64,000 nucleotides of DNA from a virus. Shown here piece by piece: positions 1 to 8,928 of this stretch (positions are counted from its first letter, which is position 1; each line of letters starts with the position of its first letter). A model generated the notes under the pieces. The model was not told the DNA's origin. It was given only the letters and a program-made list of their open reading frames with translations, and did not search any database. The translations under genes were made by a program, and so were the position numbers. The stretch is taken from positions 46,690 to 110,689 of IMG/VR virus record IMGVR_UViG_3300025687_000024; one strand, given 5' to 3'.

Positions 1-12
1 CTCGATGGTCAT
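1..12 (-). CDS. 5' end of a gene running off the left edge
   Basis: Only the first four codons are in the window (Met-Thr-Ile-Glu). An AGGAG ribosome binding site lies at 19-23, six bases upstream of the ATG, and the start sits just beyond the DNA polymerase stop, as expected for the next gene in the leftward replication operon. Nothing can be said about its product. Confidence 0.5.
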
Positions 13-31
13 GGCGGACTCCTGGTGGGCC

Positions 32-1924
32 TTAGCCCTTGGCGGCTCCCCAGTTCTCCACAGCGGCAGGCTCTGCCGGCAGGGGAACGGGGAGGGGTTG
101 ATCGAAGGGACGCTCCATCACGTACTGGACGTACTCCATGGCCTCGGCGTGGGTTTCCCGCGGGCCGCAGAAGACGAGCTCGTCGTGCACCTGCAGGCGC
201 AGGGTCGTACCGAGCTCGTGCACGAGGTAGGCGTCGTTGTTGAGGCGGATCATCGCTTTCTTCACGATGTCCGCAGCGCTGCCCTGGATGGGCGCGTTGA
301 TGGCCTGGTTCTCTGCGTGCCCTCGCAGGCGCCAGTTCTTGGCCTTCGCTTTGGACAGCCGCCGCAGGCGGCCACAGATGGTCTGCACGTACCCCTTCTT
401 GCGCGCGTGCTCGATCATCGAGTCCATGTAGGTCTGCACCCCGGGGTAGATGGCGAGGTACTGGTCGATGTAGCCCTGGGCCTCTTCCCGAGACACTACG
501 CGACCCAGCTTCTGCGTGAGCTGGACAGCCAGGCCCACCGAGGTGATCCCGTAGACGATACCGAAGCCGACGTTCTTGGCTCCCTGACGCATCTGGAGCG
601 CGATGGCGTCCCCGATGGCCTTGAGCGCGACGAACTCGTCGTATTCGATGCCCATCATCATCGCCGCCGTGAACGAGTGCATGTCCAGGCCTTCGTTGAT
701 GGCACGGATCATGGTCGGGTCGTTCGCGAAGCACGCGAGGATGCGCATCTCCAGCTGGGCATAGTCTGCGACGATGAGCAACTGGCTCGGGTCGTCAGGC
801 ACGAAGACGGAGCGGATGCCGTGGGGGTCGTTGTCCGGGCGAGGGACGTTCTGGAGGTTGGGGTCGGACGAGCCGAGACGGCCCGTGAGCTTCGTAGCGG
901 AGTACGTAGTGTGGATGCGCCCGTCGGCCTGAATCCACTTCGCCAGGCCCTCGGCGTAGGTGCCCTTGAGCTTCGACGCCTTTCGGTACTGCAGGATGAG
1001 CTCGCACTCCTTGACTCCCTGGCCCACGAAGTACTTCAGCGTCTTCTCGTCACAGCTCGGGTCCCCTCCGGGGGTCTTGCTTCGCGGCGTCAGGCCGAGG
1101 TCGCGGAACAGCAGTTCGCGCACCTGCTTGGTGCTGTTCGGGTTGAAAGGCTTCCCGACCATGCAGTTGAGCTCGAAGGCGACATCGTCCATCTCCCGCT
1201 GGAGAGAGACTCCCATGTGCTCGAGCCCATCCCGGTCCACGCGGATACCGCGCCGTTCCATGTCGAAGAGGCACAGCAGCTGCGGTTCTTCGGTGTCCCA
1301 GTAGTGGCTGAGCAGGGTGGTGTCGAGGTCAGGCCACAGGCGCACCTGGCCCAGCTTCTCCATGTGGTGCTCGGCCAGCTTGCGGGTCACCCACGGGTCC
1401 AGGGACGCATAGTCGAGGAACTTGGCCCAGAGGGCGTGCCCAGGCTGGACCTCGCGAGGGTCGGCCTTGCCGAACAGCTCCTTGTACTTGCCCATCGGGA
1501 TGCCGAAGTAGTCCCACGAGCACTGGTCGAGGCTGTGGCGGTTCTCCCGCGTGTCCTCGTCGTAGAGGAAGTCCCCCATGAGCGTGTCGAAGGTGTGGCC
1601 CCCCACCGCGATGCCTGCGTTGGCGAAGCGGTGGAAGTCGTACTTCATGTTGTGCATCGCCTTGACGCTGTGCTCGTTCTCCAGCACGGGGGCGAAGTGG
1701 CGCAGGTAGCGGTACGGCACCAGGTAGCGGGTGTACTCGTCCGGACTCAGGCCCGTGTACAGGGCCTGGTCCGTCATGTTGGTGTAGATGGTGGTGCTGA
1801 GGATCTGCAGGGTCTCGGTGTCGGCACCCAGCAGGGTAGCGTCCATGCAGCGCCGTACACTCTCCTCCACAGCTTCGGGGGTGTCCACATAGACGGGCGG
1901 CGGCGCCGCGGTCACGAACTCCAT
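32..1924 (-). CDS. Family A DNA polymerase with 3'-5' exonuclease
   Basis: Replicative phage polymerase of the Pol I type. The exonuclease domain shows D35 and E37 (GADTETLQ), the ExoII segment NMKYDF and ExoIII YASLD. The polymerase domain has motif A (VADYAQLEMR, D387), the O helix AKNVGFGIVYG (K450, F454) and motif C (VHDELVF, H580-D581-E582). At 630 residues it lacks the 5' nuclease domain of bacterial Pol I, as is usual in phages. The residue equivalent to E. coli F762 is Phe, the cellular-type state, rather than the Tyr or Leu found in many phages. Last complete gene of the leftward operon; its ATG overlaps the upstream gene's stop by one base. All catalytic residues are present. Confidence 0.96.
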   Translation of the reverse strand: MEFVTAAPPPVYVDTPEAVEESVRRCMDATLLGADTETLQILSTTIYTNMTDQALYTGLSPDEYTRYLVPYRYLRHFAPVLENEHSVKAMHNMKYDFHRFANAGIAVGGHTFDTLMGDFLYDEDTRENRHSLDQCSWDYFGIPMGKYKELFGKADPREVQPGHALWAKFLDYASLDPWVTRKLAEHHMEKLGQVRLWPDLDTTLLSHYWDTEEPQLLCLFDMERRGIRVDRDGLEHMGVSLQREMDDVAFELNCMVGKPFNPNSTKQVRELLFRDLGLTPRSKTPGGDPSCDEKTLKYFVGQGVKECELILQYRKASKLKGTYAEGLAKWIQADGRIHTTYSATKLTGRLGSSDPNLQNVPRPDNDPHGIRSVFVPDDPSQLLIVADYAQLEMRILACFANDPTMIRAINEGLDMHSFTAAMMMGIEYDEFVALKAIGDAIALQMRQGAKNVGFGIVYGITSVGLAVQLTQKLGRVVSREEAQGYIDQYLAIYPGVQTYMDSMIEHARKKGYVQTICGRLRRLSKAKAKNWRLRGHAENQAINAPIQGSAADIVKKAMIRLNNDAYLVHELGTTLRLQVHDELVFCGPRETHAEAMEYVQYVMERPFDQPLPVPLPAEPAAVENWGAAKG

Positions 1925-3078
1925 CAGGCGACTCCTTCGAGCTGATCGGTGAGTTGTACGAGGGCCGGGAGATCTCCCATGGGGAGGTCCTCGCCGAGCA
2001 GGGCAGATAGGGTCTCGAGGGCGGTGCAGTACAGCCTGGCGTTACGCTGCATGTTCTTGACCCACCAGTCCGCGGGAGGCTCTCGGCGGTGCTGGATGTC
2101 GTCTACGCGGGCAGCGACATTCTCGAGCAGCCGGCGGTGGTTCTCCCGGTAGGCCTCGGGCGCGCGCGCCTCTATCTCCTGCACGATGTCTGCGTCGGAG
2201 ATGCCGTGCCAGCGTAGCGACGAGACGGCGACCTTCATCTCCCAGGAGATCTGCCCGTTCTCCAGGCGCAGCTTCCACGGGTTGTCCTGGTCGAAGCGCA
2301 GGGGATCGTAGGTCTCCAGGCAGGACAGCAGGCGCTCCCAGGACAGCATCTCACCTGCCCAGCAGGCGCGGGAGGCGTGCACCCACAGGGGCCTCCCGTC
2401 TGCCGACGTGGTGCCGCTGTGCGCCTTCGCGTTGCGGTCCCGTTCGGGGTGGAGGTACCCCATGACCTGGTGCTCCGGGTGGAACAGCACGAGGGGAGGT
2501 GGGGCGTCGAGCGGGGGCTCGCTGTCGTAGATCGCTTCGGGGGAGGGCACGAATACCTGGACACCCGCCGCATGCAGGTGGCGGAACACCGGAGCGCTGA
2601 TGCTCGCGTAGATCTCGCCGTCGTTGTAGACGTAGTAGAGCTCCTTGTCGCGCAGGGGAACGGGGGTGTCGCGCTCCTGCTCGGAGTCGTACACCGTCGT
2701 CATCTTGCCCGCGACGTACGCTTCGGTCATCGAAGCGTGCATGTCTCGGCGGGTGAGCACGTCGTAGCGGGGTAGGCCTGCAGTCGCGGCGGTGATGGTG
2801 GGGACGTTGTAGCCCTCGGCCATCACGGGGACGAACTTGCGGCAGTAGGGGGGAAGGAACCTGTCAGGAGTGATGCTGCTGGCGTAGATGACGCGCCAGT
2901 CAACCGGGGCATCGCCCGCCTGGGCCAGGATGTCCCTGGCGTGGGCGGGCAGCAAGCCGCTGTGCGGGAGGAGTAGGCACCACTGCGTGTTGCCCAGGTA
3001 CACCCGCCCGTCGTCGAGCTGCAGCAGCACGACGTTGTCACCCATCTGGCGGGTTGACTCCTTGCTCAAAAAGAACAC
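1924..3078 (-). CDS. Hypothetical protein in replication operon
   Basis: 384 residues, not recognised. It has no P-loop, zinc knuckle or membrane segment. The centre contains acidic, aromatic stretches (DKELYYVYNDGEIYAS) and the C-terminal 100 residues look helical (QEIEARAPEAYRENHRRLL). It lies immediately before the DNA polymerase with a one-base overlap, so the two are probably translated together. The context suggests a replication accessory role, but the sequence does not show one. Confidence 0.75.
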   Translation of the reverse strand: MFFLSKESTRQMGDNVVLLQLDDGRVYLGNTQWCLLLPHSGLLPAHARDILAQAGDAPVDWRVIYASSITPDRFLPPYCRKFVPVMAEGYNVPTITAATAGLPRYDVLTRRDMHASMTEAYVAGKMTTVYDSEQERDTPVPLRDKELYYVYNDGEIYASISAPVFRHLHAAGVQVFVPSPEAIYDSEPPLDAPPPLVLFHPEHQVMGYLHPERDRNAKAHSGTTSADGRPLWVHASRACWAGEMLSWERLLSCLETYDPLRFDQDNPWKLRLENGQISWEMKVAVSSLRWHGISDADIVQEIEARAPEAYRENHRRLLENVAARVDDIQHRREPPADWWVKNMQRNARLYCTALETLSALLGEDLPMGDLPALVQLTDQLEGVA

Positions 3079-3253
3079 TCAGCCTCCTCTTGGGACGCAC
3101 GGCGAGGGTGTGGCACAGGCGGAGGTAGGCCTCGTAGGACCTCCTCGCCTGTGCCACGTCACCGAGCTCGAGTTGTACGAGGGTGTGCATGTGGGCCAGG
3201 GCCAAGCGGTGCCTCAAGCACCGCAGGGCGTCTGACCGCTCATGCCAGCCCAT
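3038..3253 (-). CDS. Small hypothetical protein
   Basis: 71-residue basic, helical protein (ERSDALRCLRHRLALAHMHT). It fills the gap between the zinc-finger gene and the 384-residue gene and overlaps the latter's start by 41 bases in another frame. No clear ribosome binding site precedes the ATG, so translation may depend on coupling. The middle (GDVAQARRSYEAYLRLCHTL) could form a TPR-like helical pair, but that is a weak reading. Confidence 0.5.
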   Translation of the reverse strand: MGWHERSDALRCLRHRLALAHMHTLVQLELGDVAQARRSYEAYLRLCHTLAVRPKRRLSVLFEQGVNPPDG

Positions 3254-3257
3254 CTAT

Positions 3258-4448
3258 CTACTGGGGCCGGCGGAACTGCCGCTGGCCTCCGCCACCGCCC
3301 CAGGGGGCGGAGCGGGTCTGGGTCTGGGCCTGGTAGGGGTTGGGGCGCTTGAGCTGCTTGGCCTGCACGTCCAGCACGGCCGCCACGTACTCGGCGTCGG
3401 AGCTGAACTTGGAGCGGTCCACGCGCTCGGGACGGAAGCGGTGGTGCAGGTCCCAGTGCTGGAGCAGCGCCTTGAGCTCGGCGTCGTCCAGCCCGTAGCC
3501 CTGCAGGTCGTTGTGGATGTTGGAGAAGGGCTGGCTGCGGTCGAAGTTCAGCGTGGTGTACTTCCGCTGACGGCCCGAACGGTCGGTCTTGACCTCGCCC
3601 GCGCAGTTGACCTCGAGGGTCTTGTCGAACACGGTAGCCGGGACGGGGTCATGCGCCTCGCTGGCGCACATCTGGATCTCCTTGGGGTAGCCGCGCTTCC
3701 CGCACTTGGGGCACTCGTGCTCCTGCTCGATGAACTCCAGGATCTTCTCGGGGGGTTCGGTCTGCAGGTGATGCTCCTCGAACCAGGCGTGCATCTGGCA
3801 GTGGGGGCAGACGAACTCGACGGGGAACACGTCCTGACCGCAGACCTGGCCCGTGGCCTGGTCGTAGTGCAGGCAGGTCTGCCCGAGGATGTCGTTGACC
3901 GCGTACAGCTGCTGGAAGTGGGTCTTGCCCATCTCCCAGACCTTGTGCCCGCCCATGAAGCGCTCGGCGACGGAGGGGTCGTGGCTGTTGCAGAAGCGGC
4001 AGCGGTTGCGCTGGGGCAGGATCTCGTCGGACATGCAGCGCTCGAAGGCGATCTTGCCGTCGGAGCCCTTGACCCGGTGGTAGAAGCGCAGGTCGATGAC
4101 CTCGATGGCGTAGACCAGGCGCGGGTACAGCTTGTCGATGTCCTTCTGCTGCTGTTCCGTGAGGCTACCTCCGGCGTTCCGGGCCTGCTGGGCCTGGTGG
4201 AGGTAGTGGCAGTAGACGCAGTGACCCTCGAACCCGGGCCACTCGCTGGTGCAGGTACGGGGCCCGGCGCCGGGCAGCCAGTGACGCTTGAGCACGAGCA
4301 GCTCATCGTTGGCCGGCGCGAGCACGCGCACCATGCCACGCTCGCCCGCAGCGATCTTGTAGATCTCGGCCTCCCACGGATCGTAGGCCGTGGTCGGCGC
4401 GAGCTGCTCCGCCTGGCGGCGGGCATTGCGGAATGCACTCCAGCTCAT
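3258..4448 (-). CDS. Multi-zinc-finger protein, possible ssDNA-binding protein
   Basis: 396 residues with at least four CxxC knuckles: CVYCHY, CRFCNS, CPHCQM and CPKCGK. It begins with a possible OB-like segment (GERGMVRVLAPANDELLVLK) and ends in a Gly/Arg tail (GGGGGQRQFRRPQ). Zinc-containing OB-fold proteins such as T4 gp32 are known phage ssDNA-binding proteins. The tail and the place between primase and polymerase fit that role, but gp32 tails are acidic and this one is basic. It could instead be a zinc-ribbon recombination or primosome factor. The ATG overlaps the primase stop by four bases. Confidence 0.6.
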   Translation of the reverse strand: MSWSAFRNARRQAEQLAPTTAYDPWEAEIYKIAAGERGMVRVLAPANDELLVLKRHWLPGAGPRTCTSEWPGFEGHCVYCHYLHQAQQARNAGGSLTEQQQKDIDKLYPRLVYAIEVIDLRFYHRVKGSDGKIAFERCMSDEILPQRNRCRFCNSHDPSVAERFMGGHKVWEMGKTHFQQLYAVNDILGQTCLHYDQATGQVCGQDVFPVEFVCPHCQMHAWFEEHHLQTEPPEKILEFIEQEHECPKCGKRGYPKEIQMCASEAHDPVPATVFDKTLEVNCAGEVKTDRSGRQRKYTTLNFDRSQPFSNIHNDLQGYGLDDAELKALLQHWDLHHRFRPERVDRSKFSSDAEYVAAVLDVQAKQLKRPNPYQAQTQTRSAPWGGGGGQRQFRRPQ

Positions 4449-5497
4449 GGGGTACTCCTTCTTCGACTTCGTCGTGTCCAGGCAACGCCTGGTAGGGTGG
4501 CCAGCTGACCGATGGTCTTGGCGTTTGTCACGGCAGCTGAGAGGTGAGTGGTGTCAAGGTCATCCGGGCTCGTTCCTTCGGGGGAACCGTCCGGGTAGAG
4601 GCAGACGTAGGCACGCCCACTTCGCGATAGGCGCTGTGCAATCCTTATCGCAGAACACCGCCGGTTTTTGTCCGGGTCGGGGAAGTAGACGCCCTTTCCA
4701 GGCTCGTGATCCAAGAGGACGTAGTAGGGTCCCCGGAGCCGTGTGATGAGGCGCTCCTGCTGCTTGGTCAGCGTGGAGCCCTGCAGGGCTACGGTGTGCG
4801 GGAAGCCGTGCTCTATGCACCACAGGCATCCCTTGTAGCCCTCGACGATGACCAGCGGCGGCCGCGCTCCCTCATCTGCGAAGAAGCGCGCGGCGTAGAT
4901 GCGGTCGAAGGCGTACAGGTGCTTGCGGTTGGCCCCCGTGTAGCCGGGAACGATATCGTGGAACTCCTTCTCGTAGACGTAGTAGCGAGGCTCTACCCAG
5001 TCGTCGTAGGCGCGTCCGCTGATACCCACGAGCCTCCCGAGATAGTCTCGGATGGGGAAGGTGATGCGGTCGCGGCTCGCGTCATACCCGATGAACATCT
5101 CTTGGAGGATGTCTTCGGAGAAGCCCAGGTCGAGCATCTTGAGGGGGCACTGGTTGTAGGCGCCGAGCACGTACTCGGGCAGGACGTGCCACTCCCACCC
5201 CTGCTTCCCCTCCAGCTTCCGCTGGGCCAGTTCGGGCAGGGGAGGCGGGAGCCGCAGCTCCCCGATCTCCTGCTGTACGCGCTCTCCGGAGAGGCCCAGC
5301 TTGTAGAGGAGGTGGTAGACGGACCCGCCCGCGTGGCAGGAGAAGCAGGTCCAGCTCCCTTCCTTGGTGACGTAGAGCGAGCGCGAGGCTGACTTGGACT
5401 TGTGGAACGGGCACTCTGCACGCAGGTTCCCTTCACCAGAAGGGCGCACGTTGCGCAAGTAGCGCTCTGCCAGCCTCCTGATCTTGTCCGAGAGCAT
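4445..5497 (-). CDS. DnaG-like primase
   Basis: The N-terminal CHC2 zinc finger is clear: C29, H32, C51 and C54 (CPFHK and CFSCHAGG). The central core contains a TOPRIM domain with VIVEGYKGCLWC and a second acidic motif, LLDHEPGKG, followed by FPDPDK. At 350 residues it is shorter than cellular DnaG (about 580), mainly because there is no C-terminal helicase-binding domain. It should make RNA primers beside the DnaB-like helicase encoded just upstream. The DHE in place of the usual DxD at the metal site is a small departure from the family. Confidence 0.88.
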   Translation of the reverse strand: MLSDKIRRLAERYLRNVRPSGEGNLRAECPFHKSKSASRSLYVTKEGSWTCFSCHAGGSVYHLLYKLGLSGERVQQEIGELRLPPPLPELAQRKLEGKQGWEWHVLPEYVLGAYNQCPLKMLDLGFSEDILQEMFIGYDASRDRITFPIRDYLGRLVGISGRAYDDWVEPRYYVYEKEFHDIVPGYTGANRKHLYAFDRIYAARFFADEGARPPLVIVEGYKGCLWCIEHGFPHTVALQGSTLTKQQERLITRLRGPYYVLLDHEPGKGVYFPDPDKNRRCSAIRIAQRLSRSGRAYVCLYPDGSPEGTSPDDLDTTHLSAAVTNAKTIGQLATLPGVAWTRRSRRRSTP

Positions 5498-5506
5498 CGG
5501 CTTCGG

Positions 5507-6859
5507 CTATCCTCCAGTCGGCCGGCGAGGGGGCTTGAAGCTGCTCAGGTCCACCTTCGTGGGAATGTCCCCAGCGGGGGCGGCCCCTGTGCGCTTCTTG
5601 CTCTGCTCGGCAGACGTTTCGTTGGCGTTGTACTCTTCGACCCACGAGGTGTTGTCGGCTACGGCCTGGCCGAAGCCGTCACACAGGCGAGCGCTGATGG
5701 TGAGGGAGATCTCCTCGTTCATGCCACGAGCGGCGTTGGGGATGAGGGCGAGGAGGTCCTGTTGCTTGTTGCAGATGATGCGCAGCGCGAGGTCCACCTT
5801 GCGGGCGATGTGGTCCGACCAGGCGTGCTCCACCGAGCTGCGCCCACGGGTCTTGTCCCCTTCCCGGTTGGCGTGCCCGCAGATGATAGCCGGCAGCTTC
5901 GCCTTGGAGATCAGGTAGGCCTTGAGCATGTCGATGGTGCGCGCCACGTAGACGTGCTCGCGTGCGTTGGACTTCTCGGCCATCGCATCGTCGGCCATCG
6001 CCTTCCAGTAGTCGTGGATGATGATGTGCGGCTTGACGTCCTCGACCTTGCCCTTGAACCCGCTCAGCCCACCTTCGACATCGGTGAAGATGAGCTTGCC
6101 TCGCGTCCGGAGGTCGCGGAGGAGCTGCTCTATGCGCTGCATCCCAGCGGGCGAGACGTCTCCCTTGAGCAGGCGCCCGTAGTCGAACTGCCCTCGGATA
6201 GCGATGACACGCCACTCCAGCTCTTCGGCGGTCATCTCCCGCGTGAAGAAGAGCACACGGAGGCCGAGAGCCTCATAGAACAGGGCGAGGAACAGCAGGA
6301 GGAAGGTCTTCCGGGTCTTGTGTCTCCCGTAGATGTAGATGAGGTTGCCAGGACAGAGCCCGGCCGAGTTGTTGTTGAACAGGTCCCAGGGCCAGGGGTA
6401 GCCCAGGAGGCCTTGCCCGGTCTGGAGACGCTCGAGCTTCTTGAAGATGGCGTCCGGATCGGACCCGACCACGAGGTCCGTGCGTCCCCGTTGGTTGAGT
6501 AGGTTGATCCGATCGGCAGCGTCCACCAGGAACTTCTTGGCTGCCCAGGGATCGCCTACGTTGACCTCTGCCGTGCGGTGCAGAGCGTCGTCGATCTCGG
6601 AGCCGAGCTTGTAGGTCTGGAGCTCAGCGATGATGGCCGAGAGGCCGTCGGACGGGGTGTGGTGCTGGTAGGTGGGGCAGAGTCCCTGGAAGTAGGGGAC
6701 GGACGGCACTTCGTGGTGGTTCTCGTAGTGCTCGGTGATCACGTCCCAGAACAGCTTGGCTTCGTCGCCGAGCAGCGAGGGATGCGCCCCCGCTTTCAGC
6801 GCCTCCGCCAAGTCTCTACTTTCCAGCACTGCTGCGACCAGCGCCAGATCGAGGTTCAT
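5507..6859 (-). CDS. DnaB-like replicative helicase
   Basis: 450 residues with a DnaB-type N-terminal helical region, then a RecA core. The P-loop reads YGRHKTRKTF, with Arg where most Walker A motifs have the last Gly. Walker B is IIIHDYWK. An H-loop-like segment, IICGHANREGD, and a downstream Arg-rich segment (DKTRGRSS) follow. The start has a strong GGAGGAGG site in a 113-base leader (6860-6972) that carries no gene. It should unwind the fork together with the neighbouring primase. Confidence 0.85.
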   Translation of the reverse strand: MNLDLALVAAVLESRDLAEALKAGAHPSLLGDEAKLFWDVITEHYENHHEVPSVPYFQGLCPTYQHHTPSDGLSAIIAELQTYKLGSEIDDALHRTAEVNVGDPWAAKKFLVDAADRINLLNQRGRTDLVVGSDPDAIFKKLERLQTGQGLLGYPWPWDLFNNNSAGLCPGNLIYIYGRHKTRKTFLLLFLALFYEALGLRVLFFTREMTAEELEWRVIAIRGQFDYGRLLKGDVSPAGMQRIEQLLRDLRTRGKLIFTDVEGGLSGFKGKVEDVKPHIIIHDYWKAMADDAMAEKSNAREHVYVARTIDMLKAYLISKAKLPAIICGHANREGDKTRGRSSVEHAWSDHIARKVDLALRIICNKQQDLLALIPNAARGMNEEISLTISARLCDGFGQAVADNTSWVEEYNANETSAEQSKKRTGAAPAGDIPTKVDLSSFKPPRRPTGG

Positions 6860-6972
6860 GCCTCCTCCGCGTACTGGACCCTCCCTGCTCTGCGCCGCAG
6901 GGGGTCCGCTGCTTCAGGTGAAGTGAGTGCGCAGCTCGCTGACTCTAGAGGGCTGGGAGGAGACCGTCAACC

Positions 6973-7287
6973 CTATCCCGCAAAGGAGAGCCCCCCGCTG
7001 GGCTGCGGCGGTTCATCGAAGGGGTCGTCGTCGAGGGGCCGGTGGGCCGGCGGCGGGGTGTGCCGCGTCAGGTGTGCGGCCACGTCGTCCTCGATGGACT
7101 CCTTGAGGGCGTGCAGGATCTGCAGGGACCGCTCGCTCCATGCCCCGTAGGTGAGGAAGGAGACGGTGTTGCCGTTTGGGTCCATGAAGGACATCTTGGC
7201 GAGGGGGTTGAGCCCGCCGATGAAGCGAACGCGAAGCTCGCCCACCACGACGTGCGCGATGTCGTTGTTGGGGGGAATCTGGGCCAT
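6973..7287 (-). CDS. Small hypothetical protein
   Basis: 104 residues with a compact N-terminal domain (VVVGELRVRFIGGLNPLAKM) and a Pro/Asp-rich C-terminus (PLDDDPFDEPPQPSGG). GGAGG precedes the ATG. It is the first of three small genes between the helicase and the UDG-like gene. Not recognised; the acidic tail could bind a partner in the replication complex. Confidence 0.7.
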   Translation of the reverse strand: MAQIPPNNDIAHVVVGELRVRFIGGLNPLAKMSFMDPNGNTVSFLTYGAWSERSLQILHALKESIEDDVAAHLTRHTPPPAHRPLDDDPFDEPPQPSGGLSFAG

Positions 7288-7288
7288 G

Positions 7289-7657
7289 TCAGCCTCCGCT
7301 GGAAGCGATGTCCGGGAAGAACTCGGCGACGATCTCGTCGCGCCGAGCGTGCAGCTCCGACTTGACGAAGTCCACGCAGTCTTGAAGGGCCGCGCGCTTC
7401 TCTGGCTCGGTAATCCCGCAAGGGACCGTGCACCAGGCCGTGACCTCGACCTTCTCTCGGGAGAACTCGGTCGAGGTGCCGATAGCGATGGAGATGCCGA
7501 CGCTGGCAGGGTGCGGGGGGAGCGCCTTTCGCGGGTCGAGCGGAGGCGCCTCGGTCGGGCGAGCGATCTGGTGAGGAGGGGAGCCCGGGCGCCGGGCCGT
7601 GGCCACGGAGCCGCGCTTGCCCGAGTCGGGCGGGCGGCGGAACGGAGAGTCACTCAT
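7289..7657 (-). CDS. Small hypothetical protein
   Basis: 122 residues. A Pro/Arg-rich N-terminal half is followed by a folded C-terminal domain (SIAIGTSTEFSREKVEVTAW) ending in a helix (CVDFVKSELHARRDEIVAEF). The ORF overlaps its upstream neighbour by eight bases. Not recognised. Confidence 0.7.
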   Translation of the reverse strand: MSDSPFRRPPDSGKRGSVATARRPGSPPHQIARPTEAPPLDPRKALPPHPASVGISIAIGTSTEFSREKVEVTAWCTVPCGITEPEKRAALQDCVDFVKSELHARRDEIVAEFFPDIASSGG

Positions 7658-8216
7658 CGGAGAGCTCCTTGATACGGATCTGAGGGTGCTTGCGGCGCGA
7701 GGTGCGCTTGAAGGGGGCGACGACGTCTTCCGTCAGGTCGCCCTGGGCCACGAGGCGGTCCACCAGGTCGGCGTCGATGACCTGGCGCACTACGGGGTCG
7801 CCGTCCACCTCGAGCGTGCGCAGCTCGGGGCACTGGACGAGCAGGCCGTCCGAGTAGGAGCTGTCCACCTGGATGCGCGACGAGGTGACCTGCCACGGGG
7901 TGTTGTCAGCCTCGAGGCGGAGGCCTGCGGCCAGGTCGGTGTCCGGGAGGGCGCGGATGTTCTCCTTGATGCGCTCTTCGGTGGCTGCGATCTCTTCGGT
8001 CACGGTGTCGAGGTCCTGGTAGGTGTCCAGTTCCTGCTCGCGCAGAAGGAGCTGCTCTTGAGCGATCTGGCCCTCGAGCAGGGAGATGTGATCGCGGAGC
8101 TCGCGCACCTTCGCCGCTCTGGCGTTGTCCTCCAGGTACTCCTCGATGTCGCGCCGTCTGCGGTGCAGCTTGGCGAGGGCCTGTAGGTCGTGTTCGATGG
8201 AAGTGGTGTCCGGCAC
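7650..8216 (-). CDS. Coiled-coil hypothetical protein
   Basis: 188 residues from a GTG start with GGAGAG five bases upstream. Residues about 5-90 form a long heptad-rich coiled coil (HISLLEGQIAQEQLLLREQE), followed by a small C-terminal domain with a basic end (KRTSRRKHPQIRIKE). Not recognised; its shape suits a scaffold or oligomerisation partner of replication proteins. Confidence 0.72.
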   Translation of the reverse strand: MPDTTSIEHDLQALAKLHRRRRDIEEYLEDNARAAKVRELRDHISLLEGQIAQEQLLLREQELDTYQDLDTVTEEIAATEERIKENIRALPDTDLAAGLRLEADNTPWQVTSSRIQVDSSYSDGLLVQCPELRTLEVDGDPVVRQVIDADLVDRLVAQGDLTEDVVAPFKRTSRRKHPQIRIKELSDE

Positions 8217-8217
8217 G

Positions 8218-8928
8218 TCACTCTCCTCGGGTGGGCAGGGTGGCCCCGGTGTAGATGTGGTGGTACATGTCGGCGGTCTGGAACGCCTTGAGCCAGGTAC
8301 GGAAGGCGTGGTGGCGGTCGCTCCCGTGCTCCATGGCAGCGTTCTCGGGGCGCAGCAGGTACTGCATGGGGAAGCTCACGTAGGCCGTGCGCTTCACGAG
8401 CGTGCATTGGCCCTGCGTGTAGGCGTCGTAGGTGGGTACCGTCGGGTTGCGCGCCATGGAGGTGACGCTGGGGCGCACCTTGAGGAGCGCCTTGATGGCC
8501 GTGTTCCCGAGCACCAGGAGGACGTAGGGGTCGATGATCTCGATGACCCGGTGCAGCCGTGCCTGGCAGGCCTGCACCTCTTCCTTGGCCGCGGGCCTGT
8601 GCCGCAGGTAGCCGTCGTCCTCTGCGCGGGTGGCGCGGCAGCCTACGGCCTTGAGCAGGAACACCTCCGCTCGGCTGGAGTGCACGCCGGCGAGGTAGCT
8701 GTCGAGCAGGGCACCGTCGTTCCCGCTGAAGATCTTGCCCGAGGCGTCCTCGTGCTCGTCGGGAGCCTCGTCGATGATGACGACCTTCGCATCGGGGTTG
8801 CCGCTGCCGAAGACCATGTGACGTCGGTCGCGGCCTTCCGGGTGGGCCAGTGCGCACAGCTCGCAGGCAGCGTACTCTTCCCAGAGGGCCATGAGGAGGT
8901 CTTGCTTCTCCTGGGTGGGCATGGTCAT
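8218..8928 (-). CDS. Uracil-DNA glycosylase superfamily protein, family 4-like
   Basis: 236 residues. Four cysteines (C22, C25, C97, C121) match the iron-sulfur spacing of family 4/5 uracil-DNA glycosylases. The first motif, IIDEAPDEHED (52-61), aligns with the family's GEAPGxxED. The later motif aligns with the family's YHPAALLR but reads SFPMQYLLR, so the active-site His is Phe. The fold assignment is good; the substrate is not, since both catalytic loops have changed. It may be a divergent glycosylase, or a UDG-like protein recruited to replication. The start overlaps the SF2 helicase stop by four bases. Confidence 0.8.
   Translation of the reverse strand: MTMPTQEKQDLLMALWEEYAACELCALAHPEGRDRRHMVFGSGNPDAKVVIIDEAPDEHEDASGKIFSGNDGALLDSYLAGVHSSRAEVFLLKAVGCRATRAEDDGYLRHRPAAKEEVQACQARLHRVIEIIDPYVLLVLGNTAIKALLKVRPSVTSMARNPTVPTYDAYTQGQCTLVKRTAYVSFPMQYLLRPENAAMEHGSDRHHAFRTWLKAFQTADMYHHIYTGATLPTRGE

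Noticed and set aside
5-1945. 646-residue plus-strand frame opposite the DNA polymerase
   Set aside because: Antisense of a gene with complete exonuclease and polymerase motifs; no domain of its own.
4652-4664. TCCTTATCGCAGAAC, partly like the leftward promoter element
   Set aside because: Lies inside the primase gene, lacks ATGCG, and has no gene start at a suitable distance.
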